This document shows, one piece after another, positions 1 through 7,714 of a DNA stretch of 40,869 bases. The stretch lies in contig JBBIRO010000029.1 in NCBI GenBank assembly GCA_037441775.1, forward strand, positions 1 to 40,869, read 5' to 3'. The notes under the pieces were generated by a model. It was not told the DNA's origin. It was given only the letters and a program-made list of their open reading frames with translations, and made no database searches. Position numbers and translations under genes: made by a program. Each line of letters begins with the position of its first letter. Position 1 is the stretch's first letter. The DNA comes from CAMTWB01 sp037441775. GTDB taxonomy: Bacteria; Desulfobacterota; Syntrophia; Syntrophales; CAMTWB01.

Positions 1-3
1 GGT

Positions 4-1155
4 CTAATAATTCGTCTCCAGAAGTTTGATCACCTCCCTTTCCGTTGCCTTTCTCGGGTTGTTGCTGATCAGACGAACAGCTCCCATCGCCGCCTTTGCC
101 AAACTGGGGATCTCTTCCCTGGGAATGTTGTATCGGCTCAATTCATAAGAAATGTCCAGATCGTCCAGGAGGCTCTTAATGGCTTTCACCGACAGCCTGG
201 CTGCCTCTATTTCGGGGAGTCCATCGGTATTCTCGCCAAAGGCCTGGGCAATTTGGATAAACTTTTGTGGGTCAGCCGGGATGTTGTATTCCATAACCCA
301 GGGGATGATAGATGCCGTGAGCAGTCCGTGAGGGAGGTGAAATTTGCCGCCGATCGCCAAGGCCAGAGCATGGGCGAGACCATTTTGGGTGTTTGAAAAG
401 GCCATTCCTGCAAGACAACTGGCATAAAGCATATTTTCTCTTGCTTCCCGATTGTCACCGTTGGCGTAGGCAATACGCAAATTGGCGGCTGCCATCCCGA
501 TGGCCTGAAGATTCAAGGTATCGGTAAAGACCGTGGCCCGTACCCCCGTATAAGACTCTATGGCATGAACCAGGGCATCCATTCCGGTCAGGGCTGTAAT
601 GTGGGGTGGGAGTCCTATGGTTAGCAGTGGGTCCAGCAATACCGTCCGGGCAAACATATGTTCGCTGACGATCCCCTTCTTGACCTTGTTTTCGGTATCA
701 GAAAGGACGCAGATGGAGGTCATTTCGCTTCCGGTGCCCGCTGTCGTGGGGATCAGGACCAGGGGAATCCCGGGATGGGGGATAAGTTCCATGCCAAAAT
801 ATTTTTCCATTGGCCCGGCATTGGTCAGCAGCACGGAAGTTATCTTCGCGATATCCAGCGAGCTGCCTCCGCCAAAGCCGATGATTACGTCGGGACTAAA
901 GGACTTGGCAGCCTCTAGACTTGTGGAAACCACCTCCATTTTGGGATCAGGTTCTACTTCTGTGAAAAAGAGATGGGTAAGATTTGCCCCTTCCAGCGCT
1001 TTGGCCAGTGGGTCCAAAAGACCGGCTGCCTTGATTCCGGGGTCTGTTGTCACGAAAACCTTTTTTCCCTGGAGGCGCTTGATCTCATCCCCCACGCTTT
1101 CGAGACAACCGCACCCGGAAACGATCCGACGAACAACATTGAACGATGGAAACAT
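4..1155 (-). CDS. Iron-containing (group III) alcohol dehydrogenase; sulfoacetaldehyde reductase or ethanol dehydrogenase candidate
   Basis: 383 aa, complete; the stop codon lies 3 bases from the window edge. The nucleotide motif GGGSSLD sits at residues 95-101, and the metal ligands of the family are present as D193, H197, H262 and H276. ATG start with a GGGGGAG ribosome site a few bases upstream. It is last in a minus-strand run after the aldolase and acetaldehyde dehydrogenase genes, separated from the aldolase by 144 bases in which I see no sigma-54 promoter, so cotranscription is possible. Two roles fit beside an isethionate lyase. It could reduce the acetaldehyde released by the lyase to ethanol, regenerating NAD. 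It could also act as the SarD-type sulfoacetaldehyde reductase that makes isethionate in taurine degraders, which belongs to this same family. Sequence alone does not separate them. Family assignment is firm; substrate is inference. Confidence 0.85.
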   Translation of the reverse strand: MFPSFNVVRRIVSGCGCLESVGDEIKRLQGKKVFVTTDPGIKAAGLLDPLAKALEGANLTHLFFTEVEPDPKMEVVSTSLEAAKSFSPDVIIGFGGGSSLDIAKITSVLLTNAGPMEKYFGMELIPHPGIPLVLIPTTAGTGSEMTSICVLSDTENKVKKGIVSEHMFARTVLLDPLLTIGLPPHITALTGMDALVHAIESYTGVRATVFTDTLNLQAIGMAAANLRIAYANGDNREARENMLYASCLAGMAFSNTQNGLAHALALAIGGKFHLPHGLLTASIIPWVMEYNIPADPQKFIQIAQAFGENTDGLPEIEAARLSVKAIKSLLDDLDISYELSRYNIPREEIPSLAKAAMGAVRLISNNPRKATEREVIKLLETNY

Positions 1156-1299
1156 CGGCTCCCCCTTTTTCGGTTTTTTGACTATTTTATACTATTTTCT
1201 TTCCGCACCTTCTTTACGAGGGGAGAGATTGGATATTTGATGAACCGATAAAATGTCTGAAACCGCGATTACATAGGAACAATAACCTAAAAAATTGCA

Positions 1300-2322
1300 C
1301 TAGGCCAGGCCTGCGAGGCGTCTTGCCTCCTCTATGACCACGTCTTCCTGTGTCGCAACGACCTTACGCTCTCCCAGGCGAAGGACGAGCCGACGGGGAT
1401 CGCAGCCATATTCACGGGCAGCGCGTTTTATCGGCAGTACATATCCGCCGTACACACAGGCATAGCCCATCATGATCGTATCGTTATCTACGGTAGGCAT
1501 GGGAACCTTCGTCAAATCTGGGTATTTGCCAAGTTCTTCGACAAGAATATCTGACGCGTCCAGAATGCCGAATAAGTCGACATCGGTGGGGAATGCCCCC
1601 CTCTTTAATGCGGCTATCAAAGTTTCGCTTTGCGCATTGCCAGCGCCGCCGCCGAAGCCCTTCAGACTGCCATCCACATAGGCGGCTCCCGCCTCAACCG
1701 CCGCCAGCGAATTGCCAATCGCCAGGCCCAGGTTATTATGGGCGTGGAACCCAACCGGGATATTTACCGCTGCGCGTACGGCAGCGACGTAATTTTTGAC
1801 TTCATGGGGCACCAGATACCCTTGGGAGTCCGCTAAATTGATATACTGGGCACCGTAAGACTCCATCTTTTTCGCTTCTTCGGCGATCCGTTCCGGAGGG
1901 GCCATGCCGAATGAGATCAGATAGCCAACGGCCAGCATGTTTAATTTCCTGGCGAGTTGAATATGTTGCTCAGTGATGTCCGCCTCCGTGCAATGGCTTG
2001 CCACCCTGGCGACCGTGACGCCTAAATCATAGGCCTGCTGCAGGTCTTCCATAGTTCCGAATCCAGGTATCAAGAATATTGCCACCTTTGCCTTCTTAAC
2101 TGCGGACACCACAGCCCGCATTAATTCCGCTTCGGGCGCGGCTGTTCTGCCTACGTGAATGGAACTTCCTCCCAATCCATCACCATGACCGACTTCGATG
2201 ATGGCCACGCCAGAGGCATCGAGGGCTGCCGCTACCCTGGCAACCAAGTCGGGAGAGAACTGTTGGCGAACAGTATGATTCCCGTCACGCAGCGTAACAT
2301 CAACAAATGTGAGCTTAGCCAT
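1300..2322 (-). CDS. 4-hydroxy-2-oxovalerate aldolase family (DmpG/MhpE)
   Basis: 340 aa, the usual length. HMGL-like TIM barrel opening with the TLRDGNH motif (R12, D13, H16), and a metal-binding HxH at H193/H195 in the GFHAHNN motif, followed by the family's glycine-rich GFGGGAGN segment. In aerobic meta-cleavage pathways this enzyme splits 4-hydroxy-2-oxoacids to pyruvate and an aldehyde, which is channelled to its partner dehydrogenase. Here it starts 18 bases after the partner dehydrogenase gene ends, so the pair is cotranscribed. No meta-cleavage gene is nearby and the setting is anaerobic. It may therefore mainly stabilise the dehydrogenase (in E. coli MhpE is known to help MhpF fold), or condense or cleave an aldehyde with pyruvate. 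The family is clear; the physiological role is open. Confidence 0.88.
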   Translation of the reverse strand: MAKLTFVDVTLRDGNHTVRQQFSPDLVARVAAALDASGVAIIEVGHGDGLGGSSIHVGRTAAPEAELMRAVVSAVKKAKVAIFLIPGFGTMEDLQQAYDLGVTVARVASHCTEADITEQHIQLARKLNMLAVGYLISFGMAPPERIAEEAKKMESYGAQYINLADSQGYLVPHEVKNYVAAVRAAVNIPVGFHAHNNLGLAIGNSLAAVEAGAAYVDGSLKGFGGGAGNAQSETLIAALKRGAFPTDVDLFGILDASDILVEELGKYPDLTKVPMPTVDNDTIMMGYACVYGGYVLPIKRAAREYGCDPRRLVLRLGERKVVATQEDVVIEEARRLAGLA

Positions 2323-2340
2323 TGGCTTTCATCCTTTCGT

Positions 2341-3204
2341 TCAACTGAGAGTCTCTGCATAGCGTTCGGCAACATTAACGGCTACAGCGGTGATGATATC
2401 GAGATTTCCAGAATAGGGGGGCAGGTAATCGCCTGCTCCAGTCACTTCGATGCAGGTCGTAAAATGGTCTCCGTCAAGGAAGGGCTCGACGGTAATTTTG
2501 TAGCCGGGAACATAAGATTTTATCTTCTCGGCCATGGCCATAACGGAATCGCGGACACCTTTCTCATCAACCGGAAGATCAACCACCGCGTAGACGGTGT
2601 TGCGCATGATAATGGGAGGCTCGGCTGGGTTGAGCACGATGATGCTTTTAGATTTTTTCGCACGGCCGACGTCGCGAACGCCCCGGGCCGTGGTGCGTGT
2701 AAACTCGTCAATATTCTGTCTGGTACCGGGACCTGCGCTACGACTTGCGAGGGTAGATACCGTTTCGGCATATTGGACAGGGGTGATACTATTTATGGCG
2801 GCTACGATGGGCACTGTCGCTTGCGCACCGCAGGAAACCAAATTGACATTCAATTCTTTAGAATGTTCTTGAAGATTTACCACAGGGATAACACCTGGTC
2901 CTACTGCGGCGGGAGTCAAATCAATGGCTATAATGCCCGCGTTCTTCAAGAGAGGCGCATGGGCGAGATGAGAGCGCGCCGAGGTTGCGTCAAATACCAA
3001 TTGGATTTTTCCATTGCGCAAAACTCCCTCTATCCCATCCGTGCAGGTCTTGTAACCAAGACTGCGCGCCAACGCCAAGCCTTCCGAGGCTGGATCAATG
3101 CCCGCAACCAGTTGCAAGTCCAGTTGCGCGCTCCGGCGCACCTTGTACATGAGGTCTGTACCAATATTTCCCGACCCCAGGATTGCGACAGACAATTTGG
3201 CCAT
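2341..3204 (-). CDS. CoA-acylating acetaldehyde dehydrogenase (DmpF/MhpF family)
   Basis: 287 aa. N-terminal NAD-binding motif GSGNIGTDLM (residues 11-19), catalytic cysteine C125 in the SCGAQATVP motif, and the family segment SAGPGTRQNIDEFT. The family converts acetaldehyde, NAD and CoA into acetyl-CoA and NADH. ATG start with GGAGGG five bases upstream. First gene of the minus-strand set, with a -24/-12 sigma-54 promoter about 140 bases upstream. Because the divergent islA-like enzyme would release acetaldehyde, this is the natural next step, conserving the C2 unit as acetyl-CoA. Family assignment is firm. The link to isethionate is inference from shared promoter type and proximity. Confidence 0.9.
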   Translation of the reverse strand: MAKLSVAILGSGNIGTDLMYKVRRSAQLDLQLVAGIDPASEGLALARSLGYKTCTDGIEGVLRNGKIQLVFDATSARSHLAHAPLLKNAGIIAIDLTPAAVGPGVIPVVNLQEHSKELNVNLVSCGAQATVPIVAAINSITPVQYAETVSTLASRSAGPGTRQNIDEFTRTTARGVRDVGRAKKSKSIIVLNPAEPPIIMRNTVYAVVDLPVDEKGVRDSVMAMAEKIKSYVPGYKITVEPFLDGDHFTTCIEVTGAGDYLPPYSGNLDIITAVAVNVAERYAETLS

Positions 3205-3340
3205 AGAAGCCCTCCATTTAAGATTTGTTGCCTGATCCAGGAGCGGCTAGAACCTCTGGCCGCACACACCCCCAACTTTTTCGTGAGCGAATATTACTAG
3301 TCCCTCACCCAACTGAATGGTTGGCGTCTCTCCCTTCTTA

Positions 3341-3356
3341 TGCAATTCCTGCGCCA
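3341..3356 (-). promoter_or_regulatory. Sigma-54 (-24/-12) promoter for the acetaldehyde dehydrogenase gene
   Basis: Read on the minus strand this is TGGCGC-AGGAA-TTGCA. The GG and GC doublets are at exactly the spacing sigma-54 requires, and the site differs from the TGGCAC-N5-TTGCA consensus at one position. It lies 137 bases upstream of the start at 3204, giving a predicted transcript start near 3330. The adjacent gene is a sigma-54 activator, which makes the match meaningful. Confidence 0.8.
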
Positions 3357-3429
3357 ATGAGCGTTAGCCAGCCGCTTGCTGGTTGCCGAACTTTGTTATA
3401 GACCTTAACAGCGCTTATACGGTATCATT

Positions 3430-3513
3430 GTTGCTGTGATGCAACAGAATCTGGCAGCCAAGTGGTAAAAATGAAGATTGACGTATGCTTACAAAATGTT
3501 GCACTATTGCAAC
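3430..3513. promoter_or_regulatory. Tandem GTTGC-N6-GCAAC palindromes, probable enhancer (UAS) sites
   Basis: Two perfect 16-base palindromes with the same arms, at 3430-3445 (spacer TGTGAT) and 3498-3513 (spacer ACTATT). Their centres are 68 bases apart. They lie about 105 and 175 bases upstream of the predicted start of the dehydrogenase transcript, the usual distance for sigma-54 activator sites, and upstream of the activator gene itself. I saw no third copy near the islA promoter. They most likely bind the activator encoded at 3649. The remainder of the 3205-3648 intergenic region shows nothing else I can name. Confidence 0.68.
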
Positions 3514-3648
3514 CGATATGCAGGCCTGCATTAATTATTGATACGAGTGCGGTAGCGCTTTACTGGTAAATGTTTAAAAAAATGCTTCCGGTTGTCTTAA
3601 TGAAAAAATGGTGTTCAATTGCAGTTTTATTTGGATAGGGGGCTATAT

Positions 3649-5052
3649 ATGAACGGTCGTATTATTCAGCATCCCAAGGCAATCGAGAGCTACTTTGACA
3701 AAATAATGGATGTTCTAAGCGATGGTATTTATATATCAGACAGCGCTGGCATGACTCTGCGGGTAAACAGCAGGTATGAAAAACTGACTGGCCTGAAGCG
3801 CGAGGAGATGGAAGGGAAACTGGTTACCGATTTAAAAAACCAGGGTAAATATGACGTAATTCTAAACCCCGATATCGTTAAAACGGGTGAGCCAAAAACC
3901 GCTGTTCAGACTACCAAGCTGGGGAGAAAGGTTATTTTAAACGGATACCCGGTGTTTGATGAAGATGGGAAGGTAGCGCTAGTCGTTACCTTTGTCCGGG
4001 ACGTAACTCTGCTTTCCCAATTAAAGGTCCAGATAGCTTCCCAGCAGGAACAGATAGATAAATTACATCTCGGTGTGCAGCACCTCAGCAAAAAGACCTC
4101 CCCGTTAATTTTTAATTGTGAAAAAATGCAGGCGCTCCTGAAAATGCTGGACAATATTGCCATGACTGATGCCACGGTGCTGCTACAGGGAGAGACAGGG
4201 GTAGGTAAGGACTTACTAGCCAAAAGAATACATGAGAATAGCCAGCGCTGCAATTGCTCCTTTTTTAAAGTTGACTGCACTACCATACCCGATAATCTTA
4301 TAGAGTCGGAATTGTTTGGCTATGAACCGGGGGCTTTTTCTGGTGCCAGCACTAAGGGGAAACCGGGTCTGGTTGAGATGGCAACTAAAGGGACGTTGTT
4401 TTTAGACGAGATTGGGGAACTGCCTTACCCCATGCAGGGGAAATTACTTCGTGTTTTACAGGACCAGGAAATAATGAGGTTGGGTTCAACCCGGGCTAAA
4501 AAAGTAGATGTTCGCTTTATTGCCGCCACAAGCAGGAACCTGGAAGAAGCGGTTCGTTTAGGGACTTTCCGCATCGATCTGTTTTATCGACTAAAGGTTG
4601 CGGTTGTAGATATTCACCCTTTGAGAGAACGGAGAGAAGATATCCCTTATTTAGTTAAATATTTTTTAGAGAAGTATAATAACAAATATAAGAAAAAAAT
4701 CGTTTTTTCGCCCGGTGTTGAAGAAACGTTTCTGAATTATAAATGGCCTGGTAACGTAAGACAATTGGAAAATTTGATACAAAGCCTGGTTGTTACCAGG
4801 GATAAATATATCCTGGACGAAGCCGACCTGCCGCAGAATATGTTGGAACGTGAAGAGAATAACAATACAATTTTTCAACACCAGGCGGTTAATCTGGCCA
4901 ATAGGTCACTTGAAGAAATCATGAATGAAGTTGAAAAAGAGCTCCTGCGTAAGGCGATGGAGGTTCATGGCACCACCTCTGAAGTAGCAAAGCTATTCAA
5001 AGTAGATCGCACAACTATTTTTCGGAAATTGAAAAAGCATTCGCTGTCTTAA
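3649..5052 (+). CDS. PAS-domain sigma-54-dependent transcriptional activator
   Basis: 467 aa from the ATG at 3649, which has an AGGGGG ribosome site. A TTG 30 bases upstream is in frame but has no such site, so I prefer the ATG. An N-terminal PAS domain (about residues 15-125) is followed by a short coiled linker. The AAA+ domain has Walker A GETGVGKD (181-188), the sigma-54 contact loop as GAFSGA (228-233, a conservative variant of GAFTGA), and Walker B FLDE (251-254). A Fis-type helix-turn-helix occupies the last 25 residues. There is no receiver domain, so it probably senses a small molecule or redox state through PAS. It sits between two sigma-54 promoters, for the dehydrogenase gene and for islA, and is very likely the activator of both. 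The inducer is unknown; isethionate, sulfite or acetaldehyde are candidates. Confidence 0.92.
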   Translation: MNGRIIQHPKAIESYFDKIMDVLSDGIYISDSAGMTLRVNSRYEKLTGLKREEMEGKLVTDLKNQGKYDVILNPDIVKTGEPKTAVQTTKLGRKVILNGYPVFDEDGKVALVVTFVRDVTLLSQLKVQIASQQEQIDKLHLGVQHLSKKTSPLIFNCEKMQALLKMLDNIAMTDATVLLQGETGVGKDLLAKRIHENSQRCNCSFFKVDCTTIPDNLIESELFGYEPGAFSGASTKGKPGLVEMATKGTLFLDEIGELPYPMQGKLLRVLQDQEIMRLGSTRAKKVDVRFIAATSRNLEEAVRLGTFRIDLFYRLKVAVVDIHPLRERREDIPYLVKYFLEKYNNKYKKKIVFSPGVEETFLNYKWPGNVRQLENLIQSLVVTRDKYILDEADLPQNMLEREENNNTIFQHQAVNLANRSLEEIMNEVEKELLRKAMEVHGTTSEVAKLFKVDRTTIFRKLKKHSLS

Positions 5053-5122
5053 CGCGCTCATTTTCCAAAAAACAAAAAGAATACACCCATACCTTCCTTG
5101 CTTCAACGGGCGCCGGAGATTA

Positions 5123-5138
5123 CGGCACTGTTCTTGCT
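5123..5138 (+). promoter_or_regulatory. Sigma-54 (-24/-12) promoter for the islA operon
   Basis: CGGCAC-TGTTC-TTGCT with the GG and GC doublets correctly spaced; only the first base departs from the consensus core. It is 68 bases upstream of the islA start, giving a predicted transcript start near 5149, and directly follows the sigma-54 activator gene. Confidence 0.78.
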
Positions 5139-5206
5139 GTAAGGATAGAAACATCTATGGATAAGAAATAGTTTATCATGATGCACTATACGAGGAGGAA
5201 GTCGCG

Positions 5207-7690
5207 ATGCAGTGCTGTGAGGTACTAACACCACAGGAACAAAGATTATATGAAGAAATGCAGGGCAAGAAAAATATCCCCGGTGATAGGGATAGGGCAC
5301 ATAAGATTTCCGCGGCATTTAAAGGAAAAAAGCCAATTATTGACATTGAGAGAGCCAAATATTTTACCGCATCCATGAAACAAACAGAGGGTCAACCCCT
5401 GGTTTTGAGGTGGGCCAAGGCTTTGAAGCATATCGCGGAAAACATCACCGTTTACATTGATGACCACCAATTGCTCGTGGGCAGAGCAGGACAGCAAGGA
5501 AGATATGGGATTTTATATCCGGAACTTGATGGAGATTTTCTCGATGTATCTATCGAGCAACTGCCCAAGCGGGTGGAATCACCCTTTCATATTTCCCGGG
5601 AAGATGCGGAGGTGGTCACAAAAGAGATATCTCCTTATTGGAAGGGTAGGACCTTTCACGAAAAATTGGCAGCGGCTATCCCGAAGGATACTTTAAAGCT
5701 AACCTATGATCCAACAGATGTTTTGAAGTCAAGGTATGTGGTTAATGAAACTGCATCTTTTCGTTCTTCACTGCAATGGGTCCACGATTATGAAAAGGTC
5801 CTGAAAAAAGGATTTAAAGGGATAAAAGAGGAAGCTCTTAAGCAGTTGGAGGCTCTTGATGCCTCAAGCCCCCGTGACAATGTGGAAAAACGTCCATATC
5901 TTGAATCTATCGTCACGGTTTGTGACGCGATTGTTATCTGGGCCAAACGCCACGCCCGCCTGGCCCGGCAAATGAGCAAAACAGAGCGCGATCCCCTGAG
6001 AAAGAAAGAATTGGAAATTATTGCCCAAAACTGCGAATGGGTCCCGGAAAATGCCGCGAGAAATTTTTATGAAGCATTACAATCCCAATGGTTTACTCAA
6101 ATGTTTTCCCGTCTGGAACAGAAAACCGGTACCATCATTTCCAATGGCCGGATGGACCAGTACTTCTACCCTTTCTATAAAAAAGACCTGGAACTGGGCC
6201 TGATAGATGAAGATAAAGCATTGGAAATATTCGAGTGCATGTGGCTGGGCATGGCGCAATTTATTGACTTGTATATTTCTCCCACCGGGGGAGCATTCAA
6301 CGAGGGATACGCACATTGGGAGGCCGTAACCATAGGCGGGCAGACGCCTTACGGCCGTGATGCCACAAATGACCTTTCTTACCTGATGTTAAGGTCCAAG
6401 CGGGAATTCCCCATGCATTATCCCGATTTAGCGGCGAGAATTCATGCCCGTTCTCCGCATCGTTTTTTAGTCGAAATCGCCGAAACTATTAGAGAAGGAT
6501 CAGGTTTCCCGAAGCTTATTAATGATGAAGAGGTAATCCCCCTCCTGCTTTCCAAAGGCGCTGATTTTAAAGAAGCTCACGACTACGCTGTATCCGGTTG
6601 CTCTGAGTGCCGTATGCCTAATCGTGATACCTATACCAGCGGCTGTGCCTATATTAATTTTGCTGCAGCGCTGGAAATGACCATCTACAATGGCAGAATG
6701 AAGATCTATGGGGATGAGCTGATAGGCTTGGAAACAGGCGACCCTATGAACTTTAAGACCTGGGAGGAGTTTTTTGGTGCCTATAAGGCCCAGCAAACTA
6801 ACTTTCTGAAACATGCCTTTATTCAGCAACACCTGATCATTCACTTGCGCCCGCAACATTTTGCCTCACCCCTGGGCTCAGCTTTACATGATCTATGCAT
6901 GAAAGACTGCAAAGATCTACACTCGCCAAAAATTGAAGGTGGCATCGATCTGGGATACTTTGAATTTATCGGGTATGGCACGGTTATTGACTCCTTGGCG
7001 GCAATCAAGAAGCTGGTTTTTGAAGAAAAGAAAATAACCATGGAGGACTTGATTGTAGCCTTGGAATCAAACTTTGATGGCAAGGAAGCCCTTCGCCAGA
7101 TGTTGCTTTATGCGCCCAAATACGGCAACAATGATGCCTACGCTGATGCCATTGGCAAAACCCTGGATGAAGAAGCATTAAAATTTACCAAGAAGTATTC
7201 CCGTGAATTAGGCGTGCATCTTGATCTGAGATACGTACCCTTTACCTCCCATGTTCCCTTTGGGAGTGTAGTCAGTGCCACCCCCAACGGCAGAAAGGCT
7301 TTTACCCCGCTATCCGATGGCTCCTCCGCGTCTCAAGGCGCCGACGTTAAGGGTCCCACTGCGATCTTGCTTTCCAACTACAACACGAAGAACTATGACT
7401 ACCGGGAGCGCGCGGCCCGTTTACTGAACATCAAATTCAGCCCCGCAACAGTTGCCGGGGAAGAAGGAATCCAAAAACTGGCGTCTTTAATCAGAACATG
7501 GTGTGATCTCAAATTATGGCACATTCAATTTAATGTTATTAACAATAAAACCCTGATTGCCGCGCAAAAGGATCCGGAAAAATACCGTGATTTAATTGTC
7601 CGCATCGCGGGCTATAGCGCCTATTTCGTTGATTTATCGCCGGATCTCCAAAACGACTTGATTGCAAGAACGGAACATAGCACTATTTAG
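5207..7690 (+). CDS. islA: Glycyl radical enzyme, probable isethionate sulfite-lyase
   Basis: 827 aa; strong GAGGAGG ribosome site. Thiyl cysteine C465 and general base E467 lie in the GCSEC motif, and the glycyl radical residue is G802 in RIAGYSAYF, 25 residues from the C-terminus. From memory, the Bilophila wadsworthia IslA active site uses R189, Q193, W374, C468, E470, R678, F682 and G805. This protein has R186, Q190, W371, C465, E467, R675, F679 and G802: every residue type matches at a constant offset of -3. IslA cleaves the C-S bond of isethionate (2-hydroxyethanesulfonate) to sulfite and acetaldehyde in the cytoplasm. Neighbours agree: its activase is next, and an acylating acetaldehyde dehydrogenase is divergently encoded under the same promoter class. 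A dehydratase, an arylacetate decarboxylase or dihydroxypropanesulfonate lyase HpsG are the alternatives; the paired arginines argue for a sulfonate. Confidence 0.85.
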   Translation: MQCCEVLTPQEQRLYEEMQGKKNIPGDRDRAHKISAAFKGKKPIIDIERAKYFTASMKQTEGQPLVLRWAKALKHIAENITVYIDDHQLLVGRAGQQGRYGILYPELDGDFLDVSIEQLPKRVESPFHISREDAEVVTKEISPYWKGRTFHEKLAAAIPKDTLKLTYDPTDVLKSRYVVNETASFRSSLQWVHDYEKVLKKGFKGIKEEALKQLEALDASSPRDNVEKRPYLESIVTVCDAIVIWAKRHARLARQMSKTERDPLRKKELEIIAQNCEWVPENAARNFYEALQSQWFTQMFSRLEQKTGTIISNGRMDQYFYPFYKKDLELGLIDEDKALEIFECMWLGMAQFIDLYISPTGGAFNEGYAHWEAVTIGGQTPYGRDATNDLSYLMLRSKREFPMHYPDLAARIHARSPHRFLVEIAETIREGSGFPKLINDEEVIPLLLSKGADFKEAHDYAVSGCSECRMPNRDTYTSGCAYINFAAALEMTIYNGRMKIYGDELIGLETGDPMNFKTWEEFFGAYKAQQTNFLKHAFIQQHLIIHLRPQHFASPLGSALHDLCMKDCKDLHSPKIEGGIDLGYFEFIGYGTVIDSLAAIKKLVFEEKKITMEDLIVALESNFDGKEALRQMLLYAPKYGNNDAYADAIGKTLDEEALKFTKKYSRELGVHLDLRYVPFTSHVPFGSVVSATPNGRKAFTPLSDGSSASQGADVKGPTAILLSNYNTKNYDYRERAARLLNIKFSPATVAGEEGIQKLASLIRTWCDLKLWHIQFNVINNKTLIAAQKDPEKYRDLIVRIAGYSAYFVDLSPDLQNDLIARTEHSTI

Positions 7691-7714
7691 CAGGATATCA
7701 GGCAGGGGAAACGC

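Noticed and set aside
3609..3625. Sigma-54 promoter for the activator gene itself (TGGTGT ... TTGCA)
   Set aside because: GG-to-GC spacing is one base too short and it lies almost on the ribosome site.
5207..7690. Pyruvate formate-lyase, glycerol/propanediol dehydratase or arylacetate decarboxylase as the identity of the glycyl radical enzyme
   Set aside because: PFL needs two adjacent cysteines, absent here. No small HpdC/Bss-type subunit is encoded. The two arginines and other residues match IslA positions at constant offset. HpsG-type lyase is not fully excluded.
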